A stretch of DNA of 64,000 bases. Origin: Nemesobacter sp965249045 (GTDB taxonomy: Bacteria; Desulfobacterota_D; UBA1144; Nemesobacterales; Nemesobacteraceae). Below, one piece after another: positions 45,061 to 55,105 of this stretch. Every line of letters starts with the position of its first letter. Position 1 is the stretch's first letter. Location: the NCBI GenBank assembly GCA_965249045.1, contig OZ252213.1, forward strand, positions 1,612,001 through 1,676,000, given 5' to 3'. A program made the translations under genes and the position numbers. The notes below the pieces were generated by a model. That model was not told the DNA's origin. It did no database searches and saw only the letters and a program-made list of their open reading frames with translations.

Positions 45061-45297
45061 TTACGCAAGGTCGCTTATGCTGGCGCCAAAATTTATATGA
45101 AACGCGCTGTCGCCTATGACCAGCGCGGGGACAGACTTGACGCCGCTTGATTCCGCCTCCGAAATCCTGCTTTTGTCTTCTCCGAGATGCACGATTTCGA
45201 GCGCATACTTTTCTTTGTCAAGAGAATTCGCAAGACCTTGTTCGGCATCCATGCAGACCGGGCACCCGGCATGATAAAAAATCGCTTTGGTTTTCAT
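45061..45297 (-). CDS. Small thioredoxin/glutaredoxin-like protein
   Basis: A 78-residue thioredoxin-fold protein with redox motif CPVC at residues 12-15 and cis-proline region VKSVPALVI. This is shorter than ordinary thioredoxins and close to glutaredoxin-like small proteins. AGGGAGG lies just upstream of the ATG. It diverges from a MarR regulator whose gene starts 93 bases away, so redox-linked control by that regulator is plausible. Confidence 0.8.
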   Translation of the reverse strand: MKTKAIFYHAGCPVCMDAEQGLANSLDKEKYALEIVHLGEDKSRISEAESSGVKSVPALVIGDSAFHINFGASISDLA

Positions 45298-45364
45298 AGT
45301 TTTAAAAACCTCCCTATTTAGTTTCGACTCAATACTATCATGAGAAACTACTGCTTATCAAGCA

Positions 45365-45381
45365 AGTATCGATGCGATACT
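45365..45381. promoter_or_regulatory. Palindromic operator candidate in the marR/thioredoxin intergenic region
   Basis: AGTATCG-ATG-CGATACT is a perfect 7-bp inverted repeat overlapping the first base of a TATAAT (45381-45386), which is only four bases before the marR ATG. It is well placed for autoregulation by the MarR protein and for control of the divergent thioredoxin gene. The TATAAT would give a near-leaderless transcript, so it may not be the true -10. Confidence 0.5.
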
Positions 45382-45390
45382 ATAATTTTC

Positions 45391-45954
45391 ATGAGCCTTG
45401 CGAATCTGCTGAACCTGATAGAAAGAATCGGCAACCTGCTTCGTTCAGAACAAAGAAAACTCCTCAAGCCCCTTGGGCTCCTGCCAATTCATCTGGACAT
45501 TCTTAATTATCTGTCGATATGCAATAAATACAGCAATAATGCGGCCGCTTTGACCAAATATCTCGGTAATACCAAGGGTACCACTTCCCAGAGCGTAAAC
45601 GTGCTTGAGGAAAAGGGCTACGTACTCAAGAAAAAGGCGGGAAGCGATAAAAGGGTAGTGAATCTTCACCTTACGGAAAAAGCTTTCGGCCTGCTTGAAG
45701 ATCTGTCGTCTGAGAGTTCACGAAAAATTCTTGACGGGGAAAACATAAAAGTCGCCGAAGGTGTCTTGAGAAGCATTCTCAGGTCCATTCAGGTTTCAAA
45801 CAAAAACCGCACGTTCGGAGTATGCAGGACCTGTGATTTTTTTATTGACGAGGGCGACGGATCATTGAGATGCGGTTTAACCTTGGAAAAGCTTCTTGAA
45901 TACGAAACCGAACAAATCTGCCAGGAGCATGAACCCGCTTCGTACGTCATTTAG
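45391..45954 (+). CDS. MarR-type regulator with cysteine-rich C-terminus
   Basis: A 187-residue protein from ATG 45391. A winged-helix MarR domain (about 10-120) shows HLDILNYLSIC, YLGNTKGTTSQSVNVLEEKGYV and the wing KKAGSDKRVVNLHLT. The C-terminal extension has four cysteines in CRTCDFF, LRCGLT and QICQEHE, a likely metal-, cluster- or thiol-sensing module. Divergence from a CPVC thioredoxin-like gene supports redox or metal sensing. A longer frame from 45340 would span the palindrome and is unlikely. Confidence 0.82.
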   Translation: MSLANLLNLIERIGNLLRSEQRKLLKPLGLLPIHLDILNYLSICNKYSNNAAALTKYLGNTKGTTSQSVNVLEEKGYVLKKKAGSDKRVVNLHLTEKAFGLLEDLSSESSRKILDGENIKVAEGVLRSILRSIQVSNKNRTFGVCRTCDFFIDEGDGSLRCGLTLEKLLEYETEQICQEHEPASYVI

Positions 45955-46060
45955 AATCGTTCTCGCGTCATTTTGACGAAGCACCAAAAATCCCTGTTTG
46001 CTTTATATTTTTTTATGCTATGATTCTATCCGTTTACGTTTCAGAGCAGGCGGAAGGTGC

Positions 46061-48919
46061 ATGGACATCTGGAAAAATTTTCACGGACTCAATTCCGGTT
46101 ACGTAATGGATCTCTACGAACGTTACGTAAGAGACTCCTCTTCAGTCGACCTCGCCACGAAAACCATTTTTGAGGGGTGGAAACCCGATAACAAATACTC
46201 GTCCCTCAGGGTTGAAATAGAGCCTGAGATCGAGAAAAACGGGTTTAAGCAGTCATCCGTAAAGGACGTGAGCAAGGCCGTCGCCATCGCGAACATGGCC
46301 CAGGCAATCAGAAGACACGGCCATCTGGAAAGCAAGATAGACCCTCTTGGAGGTCCCCTCCACGGAGAACTCACTCTGCACGCCGAAACGTTCGGGCTTG
46401 ACGAGGAAGAACTAAGAGACTTTCCCTCAACGCTCATAGGATGGCCTCTCTCCGAGAACTCCCTTGACGCGCTTGACGGAATAAAAAAACTGAGAAAGCT
46501 CTACTCGTCCACGACGGGATATAATTACGATCATATCTACGAAGCCGAAGAGAGAAGGTGGATGAGGGGTGCCATAGAATCGGGCATCTACCGCCCTCCC
46601 ATAAACCCCGTGAACGAAATAGAGCTTCTGGATAACCTGACCAAAGTAGAAATATTCGAAAACTTTCTCCACAGGATTTTCCCCGGGAAATTCAGGTTTT
46701 CAATAGAAGGCGTCGACATGCTGGTGCCGATGCTAAATGAACTTATAGGCCTCGCGATTAAAGCCGACATACACCAGATAATTCTCGGAATGGCCCATCG
46801 CGGAAGGCTGAACGTCATGCACCACGTAATGGAAAAAACCTACAAATACACACTGCTTAAGTTCAAGGACCCGGTTCTGGTAAGGGATTTTGCCGATGAC
46901 ATGGGATGGACGGGAGACGTAAAGTACCACGAGGCCGTAAGACGCGATATTCCTAAGGGAGAAATGCTTGACCGCAGCATGAGGATAACGCTGGTACCCA
47001 ACCCCAGTCATCTGGAATCGGTAAATCCGGTAGTGCAGGGGATGTCAAGGGCATGTGGAACAAGCGACGACGCTCCGGGTTCCCCGCAATTTGACCCTTC
47101 CGCGGTAATTCCCGTGCAGATACATGGAGATTCAGCGTTCATGGGACAGGGAATAAACGCGGAAACGCTTAATCTCTCCGCCCTTCCGGGCTATCGCGCC
47201 GGTGGAACTATACACATAATCACCAACAACCAGCTCGGCTATACTACGCTTCCAAGCGACAGCAGGAGCACCCTTTACGCAAGCGACCTCGCGAAGGGAT
47301 TCGAAATACCGATTGTCCACGTAAACGCGGATGACCCGGTTGCCTGCATAGAGTCAATACGCCTAGCCTTCGGCTACACATGCAAATTCGAAAAACATTT
47401 CCTGATAGACCTTGTCGGTTACAGAAGGTACGGGCACAACGAGGCTGACGAACCGGGATTCACCCAGCCCATGATATACAAAAAAATAGATGAGCATCCA
47501 AGGGTGATGAGCATTTGGGCGAAAAAACTGGTAGAGAAGGGCGTCGTCACGGAAAAACAGGTAGAGGAACTGCAGGAAAAACACATGGAGAAGATTTCAA
47601 AGGAATTCGAATCAATCTCTCCTGACGATTCCCCCGAGGAATCAACGGCACCCTCCCCGGAACGAGGGATAGCGAAAAGAACGGTTACAAAGGTTCCGGA
47701 CGAAACCCTGCGCGAACTCAATGACTCCCTCCTTTCGGTTCCAGAAGGATTCACTGTAAATTCGAAGATCGCCAGGATACGTAACAGAAGAAGAAATATT
47801 CTTGATGACCCGAGGGAAAAGACAATCGACTGGGCCATGGCGGAAGAACTTGCCTACGCATCCATAGTCGCGCAGGGCATTCCAATCAGGATAACCGGGC
47901 AGGACTGCGAGAGGGGAACTTTCAGCCACCGCCACGCGGTACTTCATGATTCGGAAAACGGCGCAATTCATGCTCCCCTGCAGAAAATCCCCCAGGCAAA
48001 AGCCGCGGTTGAGATAAAAAACAGCCCGCTCAGCGAAAACGCCTGTCTGGGTTTTGAGTACGGATACTGCATCGAGAAAAAGAACTGCCTTGTAATATGG
48101 GAAGCTCAGTACGGAGACTTCATAAACGGAGCGCAGACGATAGTGGATGAATATCTCGTATCGGCAAGGGCCAAATGGGGTCAGACCCCATCCCTGGTTC
48201 TCCTGCTTCCCCACGCCCATGAGGGACAGGGACCGGACCACTCAAGCGCAAGGCTTGAAAGGTTTCTTATGTCAGCTGCGGAATACAATATAAGGATAGT
48301 GAACTGCACTACATCCGCGCAGTTTTTCCATGTGCTTCGCCGCCAAGCCCTACTGCTTGAAAAAGACCCCCTTCCTCTGATCATCATGACGCCCAAGGGA
48401 CTTCTGCGAAACCCGATGATGAACTCGTCTCTTAAAGATCTCTCCGAAGGAAAATGGTTCCCGGTAATCGACGACCCCATGGGTACGAGACAGGCGAAAA
48501 AAGTCAGAAGACTCATATTCTGCAGCGGCAAGATATACGTTGACCTGATCTCAAGCGGACTCGGGGCCAAATCGCCTGACGTGGCGATAGCAAGAATCGA
48601 GCAGCTTTACCCGAGACCCAAAGAAGAGGTAAGCGCCATTCTGGAAAGGTATGTTAAACTTGAAGAGGTAGTCTGGGTGCAGGAAGAACCCCAGAATGCG
48701 GGGGCCTGGAAATACATGCTGCCTTTTTTCAGAAGAAAGATTATCAAAAAGCGCCTCCCCCTAAGCTATATAGGGAGAAAACGCTACTCAAGCCCCTCCG
48801 AAGGACTTTCCTCCATGCACAAATACAATCAGAGCCTGCTTATAAGACAGGCTTTCAGCATAGACAATGTAGTGGAAGGAAATGAAGAAAGCGGCATAAC
48901 CTGGCACAGGGATATCTAA
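46061..48919 (+). CDS. sucA: 2-oxoglutarate dehydrogenase E1 component
   Basis: A 952-residue TPP-dependent E1 that decarboxylates 2-oxoglutarate in the TCA cycle. The N-terminal segment NFHGLNSGYVMDLYERY is typical. TPP/active-site blocks include MAHRGRLNVMHH, IHGDSAFMGQG and RRYGHNEADEP; the transketolase-like C-terminal region includes GQDCERGTFSHRH and LLPHAHEGQGPDHSSAR. ATG 46061, with GGAAGG upstream, is preferred over the longer frame from 45998. It forms an operon with sucB 24 bases downstream; no E3 (lpd) gene adjoins. Confidence 0.97.
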   Translation: MDIWKNFHGLNSGYVMDLYERYVRDSSSVDLATKTIFEGWKPDNKYSSLRVEIEPEIEKNGFKQSSVKDVSKAVAIANMAQAIRRHGHLESKIDPLGGPLHGELTLHAETFGLDEEELRDFPSTLIGWPLSENSLDALDGIKKLRKLYSSTTGYNYDHIYEAEERRWMRGAIESGIYRPPINPVNEIELLDNLTKVEIFENFLHRIFPGKFRFSIEGVDMLVPMLNELIGLAIKADIHQIILGMAHRGRLNVMHHVMEKTYKYTLLKFKDPVLVRDFADDMGWTGDVKYHEAVRRDIPKGEMLDRSMRITLVPNPSHLESVNPVVQGMSRACGTSDDAPGSPQFDPSAVIPVQIHGDSAFMGQGINAETLNLSALPGYRAGGTIHIITNNQLGYTTLPSDSRSTLYASDLAKGFEIPIVHVNADDPVACIESIRLAFGYTCKFEKHFLIDLVGYRRYGHNEADEPGFTQPMIYKKIDEHPRVMSIWAKKLVEKGVVTEKQVEELQEKHMEKISKEFESISPDDSPEESTAPSPERGIAKRTVTKVPDETLRELNDSLLSVPEGFTVNSKIARIRNRRRNILDDPREKTIDWAMAEELAYASIVAQGIPIRITGQDCERGTFSHRHAVLHDSENGAIHAPLQKIPQAKAAVEIKNSPLSENACLGFEYGYCIEKKNCLVIWEAQYGDFINGAQTIVDEYLVSARAKWGQTPSLVLLLPHAHEGQGPDHSSARLERFLMSAAEYNIRIVNCTTSAQFFHVLRRQALLLEKDPLPLIIMTPKGLLRNPMMNSSLKDLSEGKWFPVIDDPMGTRQAKKVRRLIFCSGKIYVDLISSGLGAKSPDVAIARIEQLYPRPKEEVSAILERYVKLEEVVWVQEEPQNAGAWKYMLPFFRRKIIKKRLPLSYIGRKRYSSPSEGLSSMHKYNQSLLIRQAFSIDNVVEGNEESGITWHRDI

Positions 48920-48943
48920 AACAAACACAAAAGCGAGGAAAAA

Positions 48944-50206
48944 ATGGCCAAGAATATCGTCGTTCCACATCTGGGAGATTCAGTAATAGAAGCGACAATA
49001 ATAAAGTGGACCAAGCAGCAGGGAGATAACGTAAGACTCGGGGAAACCGTAGTTGAGCTTGAAACTGAGAAGGCGAATTTTGAAGTCGCTGCCGAAACAA
49101 CAGGGATCTTGGCTTCAATAGCAAAGAAAGCCGATGAGGACGTCGAGGTAGGAGACATACTGGGAACCATCGAGGTATCAGAACGCAAAGACGATACAGA
49201 AAAAGCCGCTAAGAGAACTGAGGCCGTACCAGAACCGAAAAGCGAAGAAACTCCGCGGGAAAAGCAGCAGGAAGAAGAACCCCAGGTCCGCGTGACTCCC
49301 GTGGCGAGAAATATCGCTGAACAAAACGAAGTTGACCTTTCCCAGGTCGTACCCGCGGGGAACAGGATCACGAAAGATGACGTGGAAAAACACCTTGAAT
49401 CCGAGAGAACCAGAGAAGAAATCCCACAAGGGGGTCCCTCGGAGGAACAAATTCTCGAAACTCCGGTGTCACCCGAGCTTTTCCCGTCCCTATCCCAACT
49501 TACCGCGAACAAGGAAAGAAGGATAAAAATGTCGAGACGTCGCAGGACTATCGCAAGACGTCTTGTGGAAGCTCAACAGACAGCCGCCATACTCTCCACT
49601 TTTAACGAAATCGACATGTCAAACGTAATGGAGATTCGGTCGAGAAAAAAAGACACTTTCCGGGAAAAATACGGAGTGGGCCTCGGTTTTTCTTCCTTTT
49701 TCATAAAGGCCGCTATCGGAGCACTCAAGCTGTTTCCTGAGATAAACGCGGAGATCCAAGGCGATGAAATAATCTACAAGGACTACTACGATATCGGAAT
49801 AGCTGTAGGGGCTGAGGGAGGACTTGTCGTTCCCGTACTAAGAGAAGCCGACAGAAAGACCTTCGCGCAGATAGAAAAAGAGGTTAAAGAACTCGCCGCA
49901 AAGGCAAACGCGAACACCCTCTCGCTTGATGAAATCTTCGGCGGGACTTTCACCATAACAAACGGCGGAGTGTACGGTTCCCTTATGAGCACTCCTATAC
50001 TGAATCTGCCGCAGGTCGCCATATTAGGACTTCACAAAATAGAGGAGAGGCCCGTGGCGGTTAACGGAGACATAGTCATAAGGCCGATGATGTACACAGC
50101 TCTTAGCTACGACCACAGGATAGTCGATGGAAAGGAAGCAGTGCAGTTTCTCGTAAGAGTAAAGGAACTTATCGAAGATCCTGAAACTCTCCTTATCGAA
50201 GGTTAA
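48944..50206 (+). CDS. sucB: Dihydrolipoamide succinyltransferase (E2)
   Basis: A 420-residue E2 of the 2-oxoglutarate dehydrogenase complex. One lipoyl domain (1-77) has the lipoyl-lysine in LETEKANFEV. A charged linker leads to an E3/E1-binding domain (about 120-155, VTPVARNIAEQNEVDL). The catalytic domain ends in YDHRIVDGKEA with the catalytic His and Asp. GAGGAAAAA precedes the ATG. It is cotranscribed with sucA. Full length. Confidence 0.96.
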   Translation: MAKNIVVPHLGDSVIEATIIKWTKQQGDNVRLGETVVELETEKANFEVAAETTGILASIAKKADEDVEVGDILGTIEVSERKDDTEKAAKRTEAVPEPKSEETPREKQQEEEPQVRVTPVARNIAEQNEVDLSQVVPAGNRITKDDVEKHLESERTREEIPQGGPSEEQILETPVSPELFPSLSQLTANKERRIKMSRRRRTIARRLVEAQQTAAILSTFNEIDMSNVMEIRSRKKDTFREKYGVGLGFSSFFIKAAIGALKLFPEINAEIQGDEIIYKDYYDIGIAVGAEGGLVVPVLREADRKTFAQIEKEVKELAAKANANTLSLDEIFGGTFTITNGGVYGSLMSTPILNLPQVAILGLHKIEERPVAVNGDIVIRPMMYTALSYDHRIVDGKEAVQFLVRVKELIEDPETLLIEG

Positions 50207-50262
50207 GCCCCAGGCTTTGCGCCAAGAAAAAATAAGGCAAGAAGCGATACCCGCTCGGCATC

Positions 50263-52743
50263 TTATGAGCTCGTATCCAGTTCGAGCATTTCACCCCATT
50301 TTTCCGTTACGTGCGCGAAGAGTTTTTCGTATTCTGCGCAATTATCTACCTTGCCCTTTAATCCGCGGGCGCAATCTCTTGACTCGTTCAGCAGCGCGGA
50401 ATCTCTTATAAGGTTGGCAAAACTGAAACCGGGAACCCCAGACTGTTTTGTGCCCATAAATTCCCCGGGACCCCTGTTGGCAAGATCAAACTCAGAGATT
50501 CTGAAACCGTCTGAGGTTTCACCCATTATTCTAAGCCTCTCCTCGGACTCCTCTCCCGACACAAACGAATACACTATGTAGCAGGTTGATTCATGCCTTC
50601 CCCTCCCCACTCTTCCCCTCATCTGGTGAAGCTGTGAGAGTCCGAATCGTTCCGCGTTTTCTATAACGATGGCAGTAGCGTTGGGAACATCAACTCCGAC
50701 CTCTATCACCGTTGTGGACACGAGAATATCGCTTCGCTTCGCGAGAAAATCGTCCATCACACCTTCTCGCTCATCGCTTTTCATCCTGCCGTGGAGAAGA
50801 GAAACGCGAAACTCGGAGAACTCTTCGCGCAGTTCCTCAACCATTCTGGTTACGTGCCTCACGCGCTTGAAATCCTGATTCTCGGATTCCTCTATAAAGG
50901 GATAGACGAAATACGCCTGGCGACCTTCTTTAAGTCTTTTTCTTGTCTGATCGTAAAACCATGTTCGGTTTTTCTGCGCATCCCTAAGAACAAACGTCTC
51001 TACCTTTTTTCTCGAAGGAGGAAGCTCATCGATCACGGAGATTTCAAGATCTCCGTACACGGTAATAGCGAGGGTTCTCGGAATTGGAGTAGCCGTCATA
51101 ACCAGCACGTCAGGCACCGTCGCTTTCCGTACAAGCTTAGCCCTCTGAATAACTCCGAACCTGTGCTGCTCGTCTATTACCACGAACCCGAGGGCCTTAA
51201 AATCCACCGCTTCTGAGATCAGGGCGTGGGTTCCCACCACGATATCGGCTTGTCCGGTTTTTATCTCTTCATGAACGTGAGATTTATCCGTTCTTGAAAG
51301 CGCACTTTTAAGAAGAACTACGCTTACTCCTATGTTCTCGGTCATTTGTCTCATATTTCGAAAATGCTGCTCGGCCAGTATTTCCGTCGGAACCATAAGT
51401 GCGGCCTGATAACCGGACTCAACCGCCCGGAGCATGGAGACAAGGGCGACAAGAGTTTTTCCGCTTCCCACATCACCCTGAAGAAGCCTGTTCATCGGGT
51501 GCGGAGAGACCATATCGTCCGCTATCTCCGAAATAGTCTTTTTCTGGGCACGCGTAAGATCGAAAGGAAGTGAGCGGAGAAGTTTTTCTGAAAGAGAGCT
51601 GCTGGAGTTAAAAGATATGCCGTGACTCTCGTCCACTTTTCGTTTTTTGGAAAAAAGGCCGAGCTGAAGGACGAAAAACTCGAAAAATATAACGGTCCTG
51701 TGAGCCTGCGAGGCCGCGACCGACCCGGGGTCGTCAAAATCAACCGGGAGGACGTCGCCCGGAGGGAAATGCACCTGCTCAAGTGCCTCAGGCAAGTTCA
51801 TCAGGTCGTGTTTTTCCTGAATGTCTTTCGGGATAAGCCCCTTGAAGTCCTGCGCGTAGCCGTCAAGAGCGTTTCTTACCGCATCCCTCAGCTTTTTCTG
51901 CGTAAGACCTTCTGTAAGCGGGTAGACGGGAACGATTCTTCCAAACTGAAGAGGGTTCCCTGTATCTTCTTCATCTTCTATTATCTCGATGTCCTGGGGA
52001 AGCGGATGAATTATCTGAAGAGTTCTGCCTCCCGGGCCGAGCGATACTTTGCCGTGAACTATGAAATTTCTTTCCTTCTTGAAAATTCCCCTCAGATAGG
52101 AAGCCCTGTAGTTAAACCAGGTGAGTCTCAGCCTCTGCGTTCCGTCGTAGAGTACTACCTGGAAAAAGTTTCTCTTTCTGTTTCTTATGTCGCTCACGGA
52201 AACAACCCTGCCACGAACAGTGCAGGAATCCCCGGGAACGACTTCCGATATGTCAGCTATCTTTCTTCGGTCGTCGTATTTTCTCGGAGAATAAAAAAGA
52301 AGATCAGAAACGGTACGTATGGATTTTTTTGCGAGAAATCCCCCAACCCTTGATCCGATCCCCCCAAGACGCGTGACGCTTAGAGAAAAGGGGTTCCCAC
52401 CCGAGAGAGGCTTTCTTCCAGAAGCAGATGTTTTTTTAGGGAGACTTCCGCGCTCGCTTTTTCTGGCAAGGCCTATTGTCTTGCGCACGACCAAGAGTGC
52501 AGAAGATACTTTTTTTCTTTTCTCTGGCCGCCCCAATCCCTCAAAATCGGAAAAAGAATCCCGAAGGGCTGTTATGAGAGTTTTTATCTCTGCCGGAGGA
52601 GCGGAGGTAAGGACTTTTGTGCATAAATTCCTTACGTTTCCTTCCAGGTCAACCATTCTGTCAAGATTCGAGAAATTATTCTTTGAGGCAAAATCAAGGG
52701 GTTTTTCAAGACGACTCAGAGATTTTTCCAGCTCGCCCTGCAT
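50263..52743 (-). CDS. recG: ATP-dependent DNA helicase RecG
   Basis: An 826-residue RecG, which remodels stalled forks and branched DNA. The wedge/OB domain region is around 190-260. Helicase motifs are LLQGDVGSGKT (I), VIDEQHRFGV (II, DEQH), MTATPIPRTLA (III) and QMRGRVGRGRHES (VI). The protein has about 130 extra N-terminal residues compared with E. coli RecG, a helical extension seen in several phyla. The stop lies six bases from the convergent end region of sucB; topA lies immediately upstream. Confidence 0.96.
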   Translation of the reverse strand: MQGELEKSLSRLEKPLDFASKNNFSNLDRMVDLEGNVRNLCTKVLTSAPPAEIKTLITALRDSFSDFEGLGRPEKRKKVSSALLVVRKTIGLARKSERGSLPKKTSASGRKPLSGGNPFSLSVTRLGGIGSRVGGFLAKKSIRTVSDLLFYSPRKYDDRRKIADISEVVPGDSCTVRGRVVSVSDIRNRKRNFFQVVLYDGTQRLRLTWFNYRASYLRGIFKKERNFIVHGKVSLGPGGRTLQIIHPLPQDIEIIEDEEDTGNPLQFGRIVPVYPLTEGLTQKKLRDAVRNALDGYAQDFKGLIPKDIQEKHDLMNLPEALEQVHFPPGDVLPVDFDDPGSVAASQAHRTVIFFEFFVLQLGLFSKKRKVDESHGISFNSSSSLSEKLLRSLPFDLTRAQKKTISEIADDMVSPHPMNRLLQGDVGSGKTLVALVSMLRAVESGYQAALMVPTEILAEQHFRNMRQMTENIGVSVVLLKSALSRTDKSHVHEEIKTGQADIVVGTHALISEAVDFKALGFVVIDEQHRFGVIQRAKLVRKATVPDVLVMTATPIPRTLAITVYGDLEISVIDELPPSRKKVETFVLRDAQKNRTWFYDQTRKRLKEGRQAYFVYPFIEESENQDFKRVRHVTRMVEELREEFSEFRVSLLHGRMKSDEREGVMDDFLAKRSDILVSTTVIEVGVDVPNATAIVIENAERFGLSQLHQMRGRVGRGRHESTCYIVYSFVSGEESEERLRIMGETSDGFRISEFDLANRGPGEFMGTKQSGVPGFSFANLIRDSALLNESRDCARGLKGKVDNCAEYEKLFAHVTEKWGEMLELDTSS

Positions 52744-52749
52744 TATGAA

Positions 52750-54999
52750 TCAGTGTTTTTCCGCTTTAGCGGCTTTTCTAACTATATTGCCGTCTTTATC
52801 GAGATTAAGGGTGCTTCTGCACTTGGGATAGCCGCTGCAGCCGAGAAACGGCCCGCGTCGGCTGCGGCGAACTACCATGGGCTTGCCGCACTTCTCGCAT
52901 TTAACATCTTCGCGTATCTGGGGAGCTTCTTTCTTCTTTATGACAATCCTGCCGTCTTCCCTCGTGAATTCCTTGGGGTTTTTGCAATCGGGATACCTTG
53001 AGCAGGAAAGAAACTGCCCGTAGCGCCCTTCCTTTATCACCATGGGAGCACCGCACTTGTCGCATTCGATATCATCGCAGATCTCGGGATCGGTTTTCTT
53101 CCCTACGATGATTTCCCCGTCCTCTGCTCTTTTGAAATCCTTTGCGTTCTTACACTCCGGATACCCAGAGCAGGAAAGAAACTGCCCGTAGCGCCCTTCC
53201 TTTATCACCATGGGAGCACCGCACTTGTCGCATTCGATATCGGTTGGAATCTCCACCCTGCGCCCCTCGATTTCCTCCTCGGCTCTGGTCACGCTCTTTG
53301 AGAACCCTTCGTAGAAGCCCCGTAACAGTTCAACCCAGTGGACTTCACCTTCCTCCACTCTGTCAAGATCGCTCTCCATACGGGCTGTAAACTCCTCGCT
53401 CATTATCCCCGGGAACCCCTCCACCAGAAAATCGTTTACGGAGAAACCCAGAGGGGTCGGAATAAACCTTCCCTTTTGCCGCTCGGCGTATCCCCTGTCC
53501 TGTATAGTTGAAAGGATGGACGCGTAGGTAGAAGGTCTTCCGATGCCTTTTTCCTCAAGCTCCTTCACAAGCGAGCTTTCAGAATATCTTGGAGGAGGCT
53601 GAGTAAAATGCTGCTTGGGGTCGAGTTTTAGAAGAGAAAGAGCGTCTTTTTCAAAAAGCTCAGGAAGCCGCTTGTCCTCATCTTTTCTGGAGTTCTTACC
53701 AGTTTCGTTGGTTTCTTCTTTTTCCGCAGTCTCCTCGTAGGCGGCAGTAAAACCCGGAAACTTCATCACATTACCGGTGGCTCTGAAAACGGCTTCGCCC
53801 GCCGTGATGTCAACCCGGGTCTGGTCGTATACCGCCTGGGTCATCTGCGAGGCGATGAACCTTTTCCATATAAGGGTGTAAAGCTTGTACTGGTCCTCGG
53901 TGAGGAATTTCCTTAGTTCATCGGGCTGTCTTGAGGGGAAGGTGGGTCTTATGCATTCATGGGCGTCCTGTGCGGATTTTTTTACCTTAAACACATTCGG
54001 GCGCTTCGGCACGTAATTGCCTCCGTAATTCTCGGATATGAAACCCCTTGCTTCCAAGACGGCGTTTTCAGACGCTCTCACAGAATCGGTTCTCATGTAT
54101 GTAATTAGTCCGACCGGCCCTTCGCTTCCAAGCTCAATTCCCTCGTAGAGTGCCTGGGCAACCGACATCGTCTTTTTTACGGAGAAGCGGTTTTTTTTCG
54201 AGGAATCCTGCTGAAGAGTGCTGGTTATGAAAGGGGGAAGCGGCTTTCTTCTCCTTTCTTTCTTTTCTACCGCCCCTACGACAAAGTCTTTCCCCGAAAG
54301 CGCGGAAACTATCTCTTCTGACTGCTGTGCGTTTTCAACTTTGGCCTTTTTTCCCCGGAACATATGGAGCGAAGCCGTAAAGGCATCTGTGTCGGGGACT
54401 GCATTTTTCTTAAGGAGCGCATCAAGTGTCCAGTATTCCTGGGGCTTGAAATTCTCAATTTTCCTCTCTCTCTCCACAACGAATCTCAGGGCGACGCTCT
54501 GCACCCTCCCCGCGCTCAGTCCCTTCCCTACCTTCTTCCAGAGAACTGGACTCACCTTGTAGCCGACGATTCTGTCAAGAATTCTTCTCGCCTGCTGAGA
54601 TTCAAAACGGTCCCTGTTGATCTCAAGCGGTCTGCTCATGGAATCCCTGACTCCAGCTTCCGTTATTTCGTGTATAAGTACCCTCTGGGCCTTATCCCAG
54701 AGATCAAGACGGTTGGCTATATGCCACGCAATGGCCTCCCCTTCCCTGTCCGGATCAGAGGCCAGATAAACTTTTTCCACGTCCCGCGACGCTTTTTTCA
54801 GATTCTCAAGATACTTAGTTTTGCCCTTTATGACGGTATAGTCGGGCTTGAAATCGTTTTGGATATCAACTCCGAGTTTGCTGCTCGGAAGATCTATAAG
54901 ATGCCCCGAAGAAGCTTCCACGCGGAAATCCCGGCCGAGATATTTTCTTATTGTTCTCGCCTTTGATGGAGATTCAACTATTACAAGGGATTTAGCCAT
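52750..54999 (-). CDS. topA: DNA topoisomerase I
   Basis: A 749-residue type IA topoisomerase that relaxes negative supercoils. The TOPRIM domain has VIVESPSKA and SDPDREGEAIAWHI. The active-site Tyr301 is in LITYMRTDS. The C-terminal tail holds three Cys4 zinc ribbons; the first two are near-identical repeats (CDKCGAPMVIKEGRYGQFLS) and the third diverges. It precedes recG on the same strand with a six-base gap, so the two are probably cotranscribed. Complete. Confidence 0.97.
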   Translation of the reverse strand: MAKSLVIVESPSKARTIRKYLGRDFRVEASSGHLIDLPSSKLGVDIQNDFKPDYTVIKGKTKYLENLKKASRDVEKVYLASDPDREGEAIAWHIANRLDLWDKAQRVLIHEITEAGVRDSMSRPLEINRDRFESQQARRILDRIVGYKVSPVLWKKVGKGLSAGRVQSVALRFVVERERKIENFKPQEYWTLDALLKKNAVPDTDAFTASLHMFRGKKAKVENAQQSEEIVSALSGKDFVVGAVEKKERRRKPLPPFITSTLQQDSSKKNRFSVKKTMSVAQALYEGIELGSEGPVGLITYMRTDSVRASENAVLEARGFISENYGGNYVPKRPNVFKVKKSAQDAHECIRPTFPSRQPDELRKFLTEDQYKLYTLIWKRFIASQMTQAVYDQTRVDITAGEAVFRATGNVMKFPGFTAAYEETAEKEETNETGKNSRKDEDKRLPELFEKDALSLLKLDPKQHFTQPPPRYSESSLVKELEEKGIGRPSTYASILSTIQDRGYAERQKGRFIPTPLGFSVNDFLVEGFPGIMSEEFTARMESDLDRVEEGEVHWVELLRGFYEGFSKSVTRAEEEIEGRRVEIPTDIECDKCGAPMVIKEGRYGQFLSCSGYPECKNAKDFKRAEDGEIIVGKKTDPEICDDIECDKCGAPMVIKEGRYGQFLSCSRYPDCKNPKEFTREDGRIVIKKKEAPQIREDVKCEKCGKPMVVRRSRRGPFLGCSGYPKCRSTLNLDKDGNIVRKAAKAEKH

Positions 55000-55105
55000 A
55001 GAAACAGTTTTCTGTTCGTAAAATGATTCTAAACTTATAAAAAGCCGGCGGAATTTGTCAAGACCGACGCAAAAACCATTACTCCCCCGAAGCCGCTACA
55101 GCGTA

